From assembly GCA_027489835.1 (NCBI GenBank), contig JAIXZF010000210.1:1-9793 (forward strand): DNA of 9,793 nt. The letters run 5' to 3'. Made by a program: the position numbers and the translations under genes. This stretch comes from Hyphomicrobiales bacterium (GTDB taxonomy: Bacteria; Pseudomonadota; Alphaproteobacteria; Rhizobiales; Beijerinckiaceae). Numbering within the stretch: the stretch's first letter is position 1; each line of letters opens with the position of its first letter. Positions 1 to 6,156 of the stretch are shown in pieces. The notes under the pieces are model-generated. The model did not search any database, had not been told where the DNA came from, and was given only the letters and a program-made list of their open reading frames with translations.

Positions 1-420
1 GCGCGGGTCGGGCTCGATTACGTCAAGGTCGGCCAGCAGGCGACGACGCTGTCGGGCGGCGAGGCGCAGCGCGTCAAGCTCTCCAAGGAGCTGTCCCGGC
101 GCGCCACGGGGCGCACGCTGTATATCCTCGACGAGCCCACGACGGGCCTGCACTTCCATGATGTCGCCAAACTCATGGAGGTGCTGCACGAACTGGTCGA
201 ACAGGGCAACAGCGTCGTCGTCATCGAGCACAATCTGGAGGTCATCAAGACCGCGGACTGGATCATCGACATGGGTCCCGAGGGCGGCGATGGCGGCGGC
301 CGCGTGGTGGCGCAGGGAACGCCGGAAGAGGTCGCCAGGGTTGCGGGCAGCCATACCGGGCACTTCCTCAAGGAGGTGCTGGCGCGCCGGCCGCTGAAGA
401 CCCGCAGCGCGGCGGAATGA
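1..420 (+). CDS. uvrA: UvrA, excinuclease ABC subunit A (3' end only)
   Basis: This is the C-terminal 139 residues of UvrA, the ATPase that scans DNA for damage and loads UvrB in nucleotide excision repair. The gene begins before the window. Visible parts belong to the second ABC ATPase: the signature LSGGEAQRVKLSKEL (residues 17-31 of the fragment), Walker B ending in LDEPTTGLH (43-51), and the H-loop VVVIEHN with His77. The following IIDMGPEGG segment and the GHFL-containing tail are also typical of UvrA. The Walker B form DEPTTGLH separates UvrA from transporter ATPases. The frame is open from base 1 and ends with TGA at 418-420. The next gene starts inside this stop (ATGA), so the two are probably translationally coupled. 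The uvrA promoter, where an SOS box might lie, is outside the window. Nothing in the fragment is broken. Confidence 0.97.
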   Translation, partial: ARVGLDYVKVGQQATTLSGGEAQRVKLSKELSRRATGRTLYILDEPTTGLHFHDVAKLMEVLHELVEQGNSVVVIEHNLEVIKTADWIIDMGPEGGDGGGRVVAQGTPEEVARVAGSHTGHFLKEVLARRPLKTRSAAE

Positions 421-1271
421 GAATGCCGGTCTTCGAGGTCATCGACCAGATTTCGCTGGGCGGCTTCCGGGATCGGGCCAATGAGGACCGCCTCGGCCTG
501 GCCGGACGCCACGCCTGGGTGATCGACGGCGCGACGGGGCTCGGGGAGCCGTTCATGGGCGCCGGCTCGGATGCCGCCTGGCTGGCCCAGAGGACGCACG
601 AGGCGTTCACGCGGCTGGCGTTCACCGAGGATCCGGCTGAACTGATGGCCGAAGCCGCCGAGGATTTGATCGCGGCCTTCGAAACGGAGCGCACGCGGGA
701 GGTGCGCGAGCCGTGGGAGTTGCCCTGCGGCGCGTTTCTGCTCGCGAGCGCCAGCGCCGATGGCCTGACCCTCACCTGGGCGGGCGATTGCCGGGCGCTG
801 GTGAAGGCGGAGGCCGGTCCGCTGATGGCCTTCGGCGCGACGCCGATGAGCGAGGAGGCCGAGGCTGGCCTCGTGGCGCGCCTGTCCGGCGGTGGCGACC
901 CCGCGCAGCGCTACAAGGAGCCATCGGCGCTGGCGGAGCTGCGGCGGCAACGTGGCGTCGCGCTCGCCAGAGGCGATGCGCTGATCCTCGCGCCCGATCG
1001 CGGCTTCCTTGCGCACATGCGGAGCGCGCGCGTGGCGGGATCGCGCTTCGACGTGCTGTTGATGACGGACGGCTTCGCCGCCGCAGAACTGCGCTACGGG
1101 CTCTTTCCCACGCCGGCCGCGCTGCTTGACGCGGCAGCCCGTGGCGGGCTCGGCGAGATCGGTCGCGAGCTGCGCCGATTCGAGCACGTCACCGACCCGG
1201 ACGGCCGGCTCAGGCCGCGCTGGAAGCGCAGCGACGACGCCAGCGCCATCTGGCTGAAACTCGCCATATAA
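417..1271 (+). CDS. PPM/PP2C-type serine/threonine protein phosphatase
   Basis: A 284-residue soluble protein with the metal-binding motifs of the PPM (PP2C) family, which removes phosphate from serine or threonine using two Mn/Mg ions. In order: NED at 22-24, VIDGATG at 35-41 (Asp37 a metal ligand), GD at 123-124, MTDG at 216-219, and SDDAS at 272-276 with the last metal-binding Asp. No signal peptide, membrane span or sensor domain is visible, so it is a minimal stand-alone catalytic domain in the cytoplasm. The stretch from about 140 to 200, before the MTDG motif, is where the PP2C flap usually lies and shows no other domain. The ATG at 417 overlaps the uvrA stop; a second in-frame ATG lies at 423, so the start is uncertain by two codons. 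No partner kinase gene is visible. Family assignment is firm; the substrate is unknown, and its link to uvrA is inferred only from overlap. Confidence 0.85.
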   Translation: MRMPVFEVIDQISLGGFRDRANEDRLGLAGRHAWVIDGATGLGEPFMGAGSDAAWLAQRTHEAFTRLAFTEDPAELMAEAAEDLIAAFETERTREVREPWELPCGAFLLASASADGLTLTWAGDCRALVKAEAGPLMAFGATPMSEEAEAGLVARLSGGGDPAQRYKEPSALAELRRQRGVALARGDALILAPDRGFLAHMRSARVAGSRFDVLLMTDGFAAAELRYGLFPTPAALLDAAARGGLGEIGRELRRFEHVTDPDGRLRPRWKRSDDASAIWLKLAI

Positions 1272-1291
1272 ATAGCTGATTTTCCTGCAAG

Positions 1292-1319
1292 AAGCCGGCC
1301 GTGGATATCGGCGGCTTTT
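1292..1319 (+). terminator. Terminator-like hairpin after the phosphatase gene
   Basis: Twenty bases after the phosphatase stop, AAGCCG (1292-1297) pairs with CGGCTT (1312-1317). Inside it, CCG (1299-1301) pairs with CGG (1309-1311), leaving one bulged G and the 7-base loop TGGATAT. Four T residues (1316-1319) end the structure. The short T run makes it a weak intrinsic terminator. Its place between the uvrA-phosphatase pair and gyrA fits the end of one transcript. Confidence 0.45.
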
Positions 1320-1383
1320 GCTGGCTTGCAGCTTGTGAATCGTCTAGACCGAGGCTGGCCGACATTGACAACGGAACGCTGAA

Positions 1384-4131
1384 TTGAGCGACGACGACAA
1401 GAAGCCCGAAGACGGGGCCGCGCCGCCTCCGGGCAACGACATCAAGCCGATCTCGATCACGGACGAGATGCGCAAGAGCTACCTCGATTACGCGATGAGC
1501 GTGATCGTGAGCCGCGCCCTGCCGGATGCGCGCGACGGCCTGAAGCCCGTGCATCGCCGCATCCTCTACGCGATGTGGGAAAACAGTTTCACGCCCGACC
1601 GCAAGTACGTGAAGTCGGCCCGCATCGTCGGCGACGTGATGGGCCAGTATCACCCCCATGGCGACCAGGCGATCTACGACGCGCTGGTGCGCATGGCGCA
1701 GGATTTCTCGATGCGCCTGATGCTCGTCGACGGGCAGGGCAATTTCGGCTCGGTGGACGGCGATCCGCCAGCAGCGATGCGGTACACGGAAAGCCGTCTC
1801 GCGCGGCCCGCCATGGCGCTGCTCGAGGACCTCGACAAGGACACGGTCAATTTTCAGCCGAATTACGACGACTCGAAGGAGGAGCCGTCGGTCCTGCCGG
1901 CGCGCTATCCGAACCTTCTGGTCAATGGCGCGGGCGGCATCGCGGTCGGCATGGCGACCAATATTCCGCCCCATAACCTCGGCGAGGTGATCGACGCCTG
2001 CATCGCCTTCATCGACAACCCCGAGATCACGATCGACGAGCTGATCGAGATCGTGCCGGGCCCGGATTTCCCCACTGGCGGCTACATCATGGGCCGCGGC
2101 GGCATCCGCGCGGCCTACAATCTCGGGCGTGGTTCCGTGATCATGCGGGCGAAGACGGCGGTCGAGGAGCTTCGCAAGGAGCGCGAGGCGATCATCGTCA
2201 CGGAGCTGCCCTATCAGGTCAACAAGGCCACTCTTATGGAGAAGATCGCCGATCTCGTCCGCGAGAAGCGGCTCGAGGGCATCTCCGACCTGCGCGACGA
2301 GTCCGACCGCGACGGCATGCGCATGGTGATCGAGCTCAAGCGCGACGCGCTGTCCGACGTCGTGCTCAACCAGCTCTTCCGCTTCACGCCGCTGCAGTCC
2401 AGCTTCGGCTGCAACATGGTCGCGCTCAATGGCGGCCGGCCCGAGACGCTGAACCTCAAGGACTTCATCGCGGCCTTCGTCGACTTCCGCGAGGAGGTCA
2501 TCAGCCGGCGCACCAAGTTCCTGCTCACCAAGGCCCGCGAGCGCGCCCATGTGCTGTGCGGCCTGGCCATCGCGGTCGCCAACATCGACGAGGTGATTCG
2601 CATCATCCGCACCTCGCCGGACCCGAACACCGCGCGCGAGACGCTGACCGGGCGGACCTGGCAGGCCTCCGACCTCGCGCCCCTGATCAGGCTGGTGGAC
2701 GATCCGCGCTATCCGATCGGCGATGACGGCTCGTACACGCTGTCCGACGCGCAGGCTCGCGCGATCCTGGAGCTGCGACTCGCTCGCCTGACGGCTTTGG
2801 GCCGCGACGAGATCGGCGACGAACTGGCCAAGTTGGCCACCGAGATCGAGGATTACCTCGCCATCCTGCGCTCGCGCGCCCGGATGCAGGAGATCATCAA
2901 GACCGAGCTTTCCGAGATCAAGGCCGCGCACGCGACGCCGCGCAAGACCGTCATCCAGGAATGGGATGCCGACCTCGACGACGAGGACCTGATCGCCCGA
3001 GAGGACATGGTCGTCACCGTCAGCCATGGCGGCTACATCAAGCGCGTGCCCCTCTCGACCTACCGGGCCCAGCGCCGCGGCGGCAAGGGCCGCTCCGGCA
3101 TGGCGACGCGCGACGAGGACTTCGTGGCGCGGCTGTTCGTGGCCAATACGCACACGCCGCTGATCTTCTTCTCGTCGCTCGGCCAGGCCTATAAGGAGAA
3201 GGTGTGGCGGCTGCCGCTCGCCGCGCCGAACGCGCGCGGCAAGGCGCTGGTCAACATGCTGCCGCTGGAGCCGGGCGAGCGCATCACCACGGTGATGCCG
3301 CTGCCCGAGGACGAGGCGAGCTGGGAGACGCTGGACGTGATGTTCGCCACGGCGTCGGGCAATGTCCGGCGCAACAAGCTGTCGGACTTCGTGCAGGTCA
3401 ACCGCAACGGCAAGATCGCGATGAAGCTCGACGAGGGCGACGCCATCGTCGACGTGCAGATCTGCTCGGAAGCCGACGACGTGCTGCTGACGACCGCGCA
3501 GGGACAGTGCATCCGCTTCGCCGTTCCCGAAGTCCGCGTCTTCAAGGGGCGCGACTCGACCGGCGTGCGCGGCATCAACCTCGGCGAGGGCGACAAGGTG
3601 ATCTCGCTCGCCATCCTGCATCATCTCGACGCTTCGGCCGACGAGCGCGCGGCCTTCCTCAAGATGCGCCGGGCCGTGGCCGGCGAAGGGACGGACGAGA
3701 CGCCGCAGCCCGAGGCGAACGGCGAAGGCGACGAGCCCTCGTCCGGCGACCTCCAGCTGCCGCAGGAGCGCTACGCGCAGATGTCGGCCTCCGAGCAGGT
3801 GGTGCTGACCGTGTCGGAGAACGGCTACGGCAAGCGCAGCTCGTCCTTCGAGTACCGGGTGACGGGACGCGGCGGCAAGGGCATCGTCGCCATGGTGGTC
3901 AACGACCGCAACGGGCCGCTCGTCGCGTCCTTCCCCGTCGAGGATGCGGACCAGATCATGCTGGTGACCGATGGCGGCCAGCTCATCCGCGTGCCGGTGG
4001 CCGGCATCCGCGTGGCGGGCCGCTCGACGCAAGGGGTGATCGTGTTCGACACGGCCGATGGCGAGCGCGTCGTCAGCGTCGAGCACATCACCGACGAGAG
4101 CGGCGAGGATGAAGGCGAAGCGGAGGCCTGA
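1384..4131 (+). CDS. gyrA: DNA gyrase subunit A
   Basis: A 915-residue GyrA, the breakage-reunion subunit of gyrase (A2B2), which adds negative supercoils using ATP hydrolysed by GyrB. The N-terminal winged-helix/tower region carries the catalytic tyrosine in RYTES (Tyr134, equivalent to E. coli Tyr122). The quinolone region reads HPHGDQAIYD (91-99 and beyond), so Gln95 stands where E. coli has Ser83, while Asp99 matches Asp87. The C-terminal DNA-wrapping domain has an intact GyrA box, QRRGGKG (563-569), which marks gyrase rather than topoisomerase IV ParC. A second blade has the related GRGGKG. A charged low-complexity segment (about 752-798) interrupts this domain, and the tail is acidic. 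The start is TTG: an in-frame TGA lies at 1366, GGAA at 1373-1376 sits 7 bases upstream, and the next in-frame ATG (codon 29) would cut into the conserved N-terminus. It appears monocistronic, with hairpins on both sides. Confidence 0.98.
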   Translation: MSDDDKKPEDGAAPPPGNDIKPISITDEMRKSYLDYAMSVIVSRALPDARDGLKPVHRRILYAMWENSFTPDRKYVKSARIVGDVMGQYHPHGDQAIYDALVRMAQDFSMRLMLVDGQGNFGSVDGDPPAAMRYTESRLARPAMALLEDLDKDTVNFQPNYDDSKEEPSVLPARYPNLLVNGAGGIAVGMATNIPPHNLGEVIDACIAFIDNPEITIDELIEIVPGPDFPTGGYIMGRGGIRAAYNLGRGSVIMRAKTAVEELRKEREAIIVTELPYQVNKATLMEKIADLVREKRLEGISDLRDESDRDGMRMVIELKRDALSDVVLNQLFRFTPLQSSFGCNMVALNGGRPETLNLKDFIAAFVDFREEVISRRTKFLLTKARERAHVLCGLAIAVANIDEVIRIIRTSPDPNTARETLTGRTWQASDLAPLIRLVDDPRYPIGDDGSYTLSDAQARAILELRLARLTALGRDEIGDELAKLATEIEDYLAILRSRARMQEIIKTELSEIKAAHATPRKTVIQEWDADLDDEDLIAREDMVVTVSHGGYIKRVPLSTYRAQRRGGKGRSGMATRDEDFVARLFVANTHTPLIFFSSLGQAYKEKVWRLPLAAPNARGKALVNMLPLEPGERITTVMPLPEDEASWETLDVMFATASGNVRRNKLSDFVQVNRNGKIAMKLDEGDAIVDVQICSEADDVLLTTAQGQCIRFAVPEVRVFKGRDSTGVRGINLGEGDKVISLAILHHLDASADERAAFLKMRRAVAGEGTDETPQPEANGEGDEPSSGDLQLPQERYAQMSASEQVVLTVSENGYGKRSSSFEYRVTGRGGKGIVAMVVNDRNGPLVASFPVEDADQIMLVTDGGQLIRVPVAGIRVAGRSTQGVIVFDTADGERVVSVEHITDESGEDEGEAEA

Positions 4132-4146
4132 CGCGGCCCGCGTTTT
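4131..4146 (+). terminator. Short terminator-like hairpin at the gyrA stop
   Basis: ACGCG (4131-4135) pairs with CGCGT (4139-4143) around a GCC loop and runs into TTT (4144-4146). It begins on the last base of the gyrA stop codon. Five base pairs and four T residues in total are minimal for an intrinsic terminator, so it may act weakly or need Rho. Confidence 0.4.
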
Positions 4147-4152
4147 GTCTCC

Positions 4153-4177
4153 CCGGAGTTAATCCGGCTTTAAGCCG
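4153..4177. repeat. Two overlapping, mutually exclusive inverted repeats
   Basis: CCGGA (4153-4157) pairs with TCCGG (4163-4167) around GTTAA. The overlapping palindrome CGGCTT-T-AAGCCG (4165-4177) folds as CGGCT/AGCCG around TTA. The two share bases 4165-4167, so one RNA cannot form both fully. No T run follows. They may shape the 3' end of the gyrA transcript or the leader of the next gene; I cannot tell which. Confidence 0.35.
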
Positions 4178-4182
4178 ATGCG

Positions 4183-4222
4183 CGTCATGGTTGTATCCTG
4201 ATCAGGATCAGCAACCATGACG
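4183..4222. promoter_or_regulatory. 40-base dyad containing the RBS and start codon of the next gene
   Basis: An 11-base arm CGTCATGGTTG (4183-4193) is perfectly complementary to CAACCATGACG (4212-4222). Nested within is a perfect 14-base palindrome, ATCCTGATCAGGAT (4195-4208). The two parts are joined by T on one side and CAG on the other. As RNA this makes about 16 base pairs with a 1-by-3 internal loop and a GATC apical loop. The likely ribosome-binding site AGGA (4204-4207) and the ATG (4217-4219) of the secreted-protein gene are both in the paired 3' side. It could block translation until opened, or act as DNA as an operator. The structure is directly visible; the role is inferred. Confidence 0.7.
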
Positions 4223-4690
4223 ATCTTGCTTGCCGCCGCCCTTTTCTTCCAGCCCGCCGCGGCCGCAATGCCGGTTGCCGAGCGCTGGACGTTCTCGACT
4301 TTTTCGGGCACCGCCACGCTGGCGCTTGTGCCCGATGACCGGTCGCCGCCGGCGATCCTGTTCATGTGCGGCGCGCGGCTGCCGGGAGTGGCACAGGTCA
4401 TCATCTCGGAAGCGCCGGAGGGCCTGTCCGAAAGCCGACTGAGGCTCGATCTGGAGGTTGGCGGCGCCAGCGCCACAGCCGGGGCCGAGCGTGCCATGGG
4501 GCTCGCCGGCGGCGCCTCGGTCATGGCCGAAATCAGCGTGCAGCAGATGCGTGACCTGCTGCGGACCCATGGCACATGGCTGCAGTGGCGTGTGGATGCG
4601 GTGAGCAGCGTGAAGCGTCCCCAGCGACTTGCGGAGCTGCCTCACCCGCTCAGCCGCCAGCGCTCGGATTTCCTAAGGCATTGCATCTGA
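4217..4690 (+). CDS. Small secreted protein of unknown function
   Basis: A 157-residue protein I do not recognise. Residues 1-17 (MTILLAAALFFQPAAAA) form a short hydrophobic signal peptide ending in alanines, with likely cleavage near residues 17-21, so the mature protein of about 138 residues would be periplasmic. It lacks a lipobox and has no other membrane span. Two cysteines, Cys51 and Cys156 (the last but one residue), could form a disulfide after export. Predicted strands dominate up to about 105, followed by one amphipathic helix (QQMRDLLRTH) and a basic, proline-containing tail. ATG at 4217 is chosen because it gives the signal peptide; the next ATG (codon 18) would lose it. AGGA at 4204-4207 is 9 bases upstream, inside a large inverted repeat that also holds the start codon. 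Codon bias matches its neighbours, which supports a real gene. It follows gyrA by 85 bases and probably has its own control. Confidence 0.7.
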   Translation: MTILLAAALFFQPAAAAMPVAERWTFSTFSGTATLALVPDDRSPPAILFMCGARLPGVAQVIISEAPEGLSESRLRLDLEVGGASATAGAERAMGLAGGASVMAEISVQQMRDLLRTHGTWLQWRVDAVSSVKRPQRLAELPHPLSRQRSDFLRHCI

Positions 4691-4782
4691 CGGCCGCGTC
4701 AGGCTTCAGGCAGGTCGTGCCCTGGCACTCTGTCTTGCGGCTTGAGCCCGGTGCAGGCCGGGCCTAAGGAAACGCCTGCCCC

Positions 4783-4798
4783 AGGATGCGCGCCCGTG
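4783..4798 (+). promoter_or_regulatory. RBS that supports a GTG start for the HAD gene
   Basis: AGGA (4783-4786) lies 9 bases before GTG (4796-4798). The frame is also open further upstream from TTG at 4742, but that would add 18 residues rich in proline, glycine and alanine ahead of the first HAD strand, which normally starts within the first few residues. The segment 4691-4795 holds no gene; it has one GC-rich hairpin, GCCCGG (4746-4751) with CCGGGC (4758-4763), without a T run. Confidence 0.55.
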
Positions 4799-5467
4799 CC
4801 TCATGACCTCATCATCTACGATTGCGACGGCACGCTGATCGACACCGAGACGATCTACGCCGAGATCAACCTGAAGGCCTACCACGCCATCGGGCTCACG
4901 CACTGGACGCTCGAGAGCTATGTCGACGCGATGGTGGGCATCCCGGTCAGCGAAGGGCGCAAGATTCTCGAGAAGGAATATGGCGGTCCCCTGCCTGAGC
5001 ATTTCGAAACCGGCATCGAGCGTGAGGCGCAGCTCAGGCTGCACACCAGCCTGAAGGCCCTGCCCGGAGTGCGCGAAGCGGTCGACGCCGTGCCGGGGCC
5101 GCGCTGCGTCGCATCGTCCACCAGCCTGGCGCCGCTGAAGCGCAACCTCGCGACGGCGGGGCTGATCGACCTGTTCGATCCGCATGTGTTCTCCGCCAGC
5201 CAGGTCTCGCGCGGCAAGCCGCATCCCGACGTCTTCCTGTTCGCGGCCGAGCGCATGGGCGTGCGGCCGGAGCGCTGCCTCGTGATCGAGGACAGCGTGC
5301 CCGGCGTCGTCGCCGCGCGCGCGGCGGGCATGCCCGTCATCGGCTTCACCGGCGTGGCGCATGACAGGTCACGCATCGCGATGCGGCTCAGCGAGGCCGG
5401 CGCGGCCGCCGTCATCGACCACATGGACGACTGGCCCGCCATGGTGCGCAGGCTGAGGGCCGGGTAG
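4796..5467 (+). CDS. HAD-superfamily subfamily IA phosphatase
   Basis: A 223-residue cytoplasmic phosphohydrolase of the phosphoglycolate phosphatase/beta-phosphoglucomutase-like HAD group. Motif I is YDCDGTLIDTE (8-18), with Asp9 the nucleophile that takes the phosphoryl group and Asp11 the general acid. An alpha-helical cap of subfamily IA type fills about 20-90. Motif II is SSTS (107-110), motif III has Lys141 in RGKPHPD, and motif IV is IEDSVPG with Glu165 and Asp166 binding Mg. The spacing and the GKPHPD and EDS forms are typical of complete, active enzymes such as YieH/GPH-like sugar-phosphate phosphatases. The substrate cannot be read from the sequence; the DCDGT form resembles E. coli YieH, a 6-phosphogluconate phosphatase, but that is weak evidence. 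GTG is preferred as start over TTG at 4742. It precedes coaD by 69 bases and may share a transcript with it. Confidence 0.85.
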   Translation: MPHDLIIYDCDGTLIDTETIYAEINLKAYHAIGLTHWTLESYVDAMVGIPVSEGRKILEKEYGGPLPEHFETGIEREAQLRLHTSLKALPGVREAVDAVPGPRCVASSTSLAPLKRNLATAGLIDLFDPHVFSASQVSRGKPHPDVFLFAAERMGVRPERCLVIEDSVPGVVAARAAGMPVIGFTGVAHDRSRIAMRLSEAGAAAVIDHMDDWPAMVRRLRAG

Positions 5468-5476
5468 GGCGCCAGG

Positions 5477-5491
5477 CGAGCGGTCCGCTCG
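5477..5491. repeat. 15-base palindrome after the HAD gene
   Basis: CGAGCGG (5477-5483), T, and CCGCTCG (5485-5491) form a perfect inverted repeat 9 bases after the HAD stop. As RNA it gives CGAGC/GCTCG with a GGTCC loop. Only GTTCGG follows, so it is not a convincing intrinsic terminator; it may be an RNA 3'-end stabiliser or a protein site. Confidence 0.35.
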
Positions 5492-5536
5492 TTCGGCCAC
5501 TTCCCAGAGGGCCATGCCCGCGCTAACGCTTAGGGC

Positions 5537-6037
5537 ATGACACGCACCGCGCTCTACACCGGCTCCTTCGATCCCGTCACGAACGGCCACGCCGATGTCG
5601 TGCGTCAGGCCTGCCGGATAGCCGACAAGGTCGTTGTCGCCATCGGCATCCATCCGGGCAAGGCGCCCCTCTTCAGCATCGAGGAACGCGCCGGCATGCT
5701 GCGGGAGGTCTGCGGACCGATCGCACGGGTGGAGCAAGCCGCCTTCGAGGTCGTCACCTTCGACGGGCTCGCCATCGAAGCGGCCCGACGCTGCGGCGCG
5801 ACCATGATGATCCGCGGGCTCAGGGACGGCACGGATCTCGATTACGAGATGCAGATGGCCGGCATGAACGGGACCATGGCGCCTGATATCCTCACAGTAT
5901 TCCTGCCGGCCTCGCCCCCGGCGCGGCCGATCACCGCGACGCTGGTTCGCCAGATCGCGGCGATGGGCGGGGACGTGTCGGCCTTCGTGCCGGAGGCGGT
6001 CGCTGCCAGGCTCAAGGCCAAGTTCAGCGGCGGCTGA
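5537..6037 (+). CDS. coaD: Phosphopantetheine adenylyltransferase
   Basis: A 166-residue PPAT, of normal bacterial length, that joins 4'-phosphopantetheine and ATP to give dephospho-CoA, the penultimate step of coenzyme A synthesis, in the cytoplasm as a homohexamer. Motifs: GSFDPVTNGH (9-18) with the nucleotidyltransferase TxGH, the basic GIHPGKAPLF region, and RGLRDGTDLDYEMQMA, the family hallmark. The late ATP-site motif reads PITATLVRQIA where E. coli has FISSSLVKEVA; the last hydroxyl is kept as Thr. I take this as a lineage variant, not a loss. The ATG at 5537 matches the usual N-terminus, but the only purine-rich run, AGGG (5532-5535), ends one base before it. A canonical Shine-Dalgarno is therefore lacking and initiation may be weak or leaderless. 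The upstream gap of 69 bases contains the inverted repeat at 5477-5491. Confidence 0.96.
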   Translation: MTRTALYTGSFDPVTNGHADVVRQACRIADKVVVAIGIHPGKAPLFSIEERAGMLREVCGPIARVEQAAFEVVTFDGLAIEAARRCGATMMIRGLRDGTDLDYEMQMAGMNGTMAPDILTVFLPASPPARPITATLVRQIAAMGGDVSAFVPEAVAARLKAKFSGG

Positions 6038-6156
6038 ACGGGTAGAGCGCCATTCACGCTTGCATTTTCACGGCATGGATGGTGTCAGTCGAAGGCGAAG
6101 CGGCGCCCTGACTCGGCTCTTCATGCGCGCCGGCCAATCGAGGAAACAGGTCTCCC

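Noticed and set aside
18..1187. A 389-codon minus-strand frame opposite uvrA and the phosphatase
   Set aside because: Arg- and Ala-rich shadow without motifs; the + strand carries two proteins with clear catalytic signatures.
1318..1348. Possible gyrA promoter, TTGCTG (1318-1323) and TCTAGA (1343-1348)
   Set aside because: The spacer is 19 bases and both boxes match poorly; a gyrA promoter is expected in 1272-1383 but I cannot place it.
1210..4086. A 958-codon open frame on the minus strand opposite gyrA
   Set aside because: Its translation is rich in His, Arg, Asp, Ala and Leu with no recognisable domain. It lies opposite a certain gyrA and arises because stop codons are rare in that phase of GC-rich DNA with strong codon bias.
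3204..4112. A 302-codon + strand frame inside gyrA
   Set aside because: Extremely Arg/Ala/Gly-rich shifted reading of the gyrA C-terminal region, with no independent start signal.
4746..4763. GC hairpin GCCCGG/CCGGGC before the HAD gene as a terminator
   Set aside because: No T run follows, and six-base GC arms are frequent by chance in this composition.
4742..4795. TTG at 4742 as the start of the HAD gene
   Set aside because: It adds an unrelated Pro/Gly/Ala-rich leader before the first conserved strand, whereas GTG at 4796 has a well-placed AGGA and gives the usual family N-terminus.
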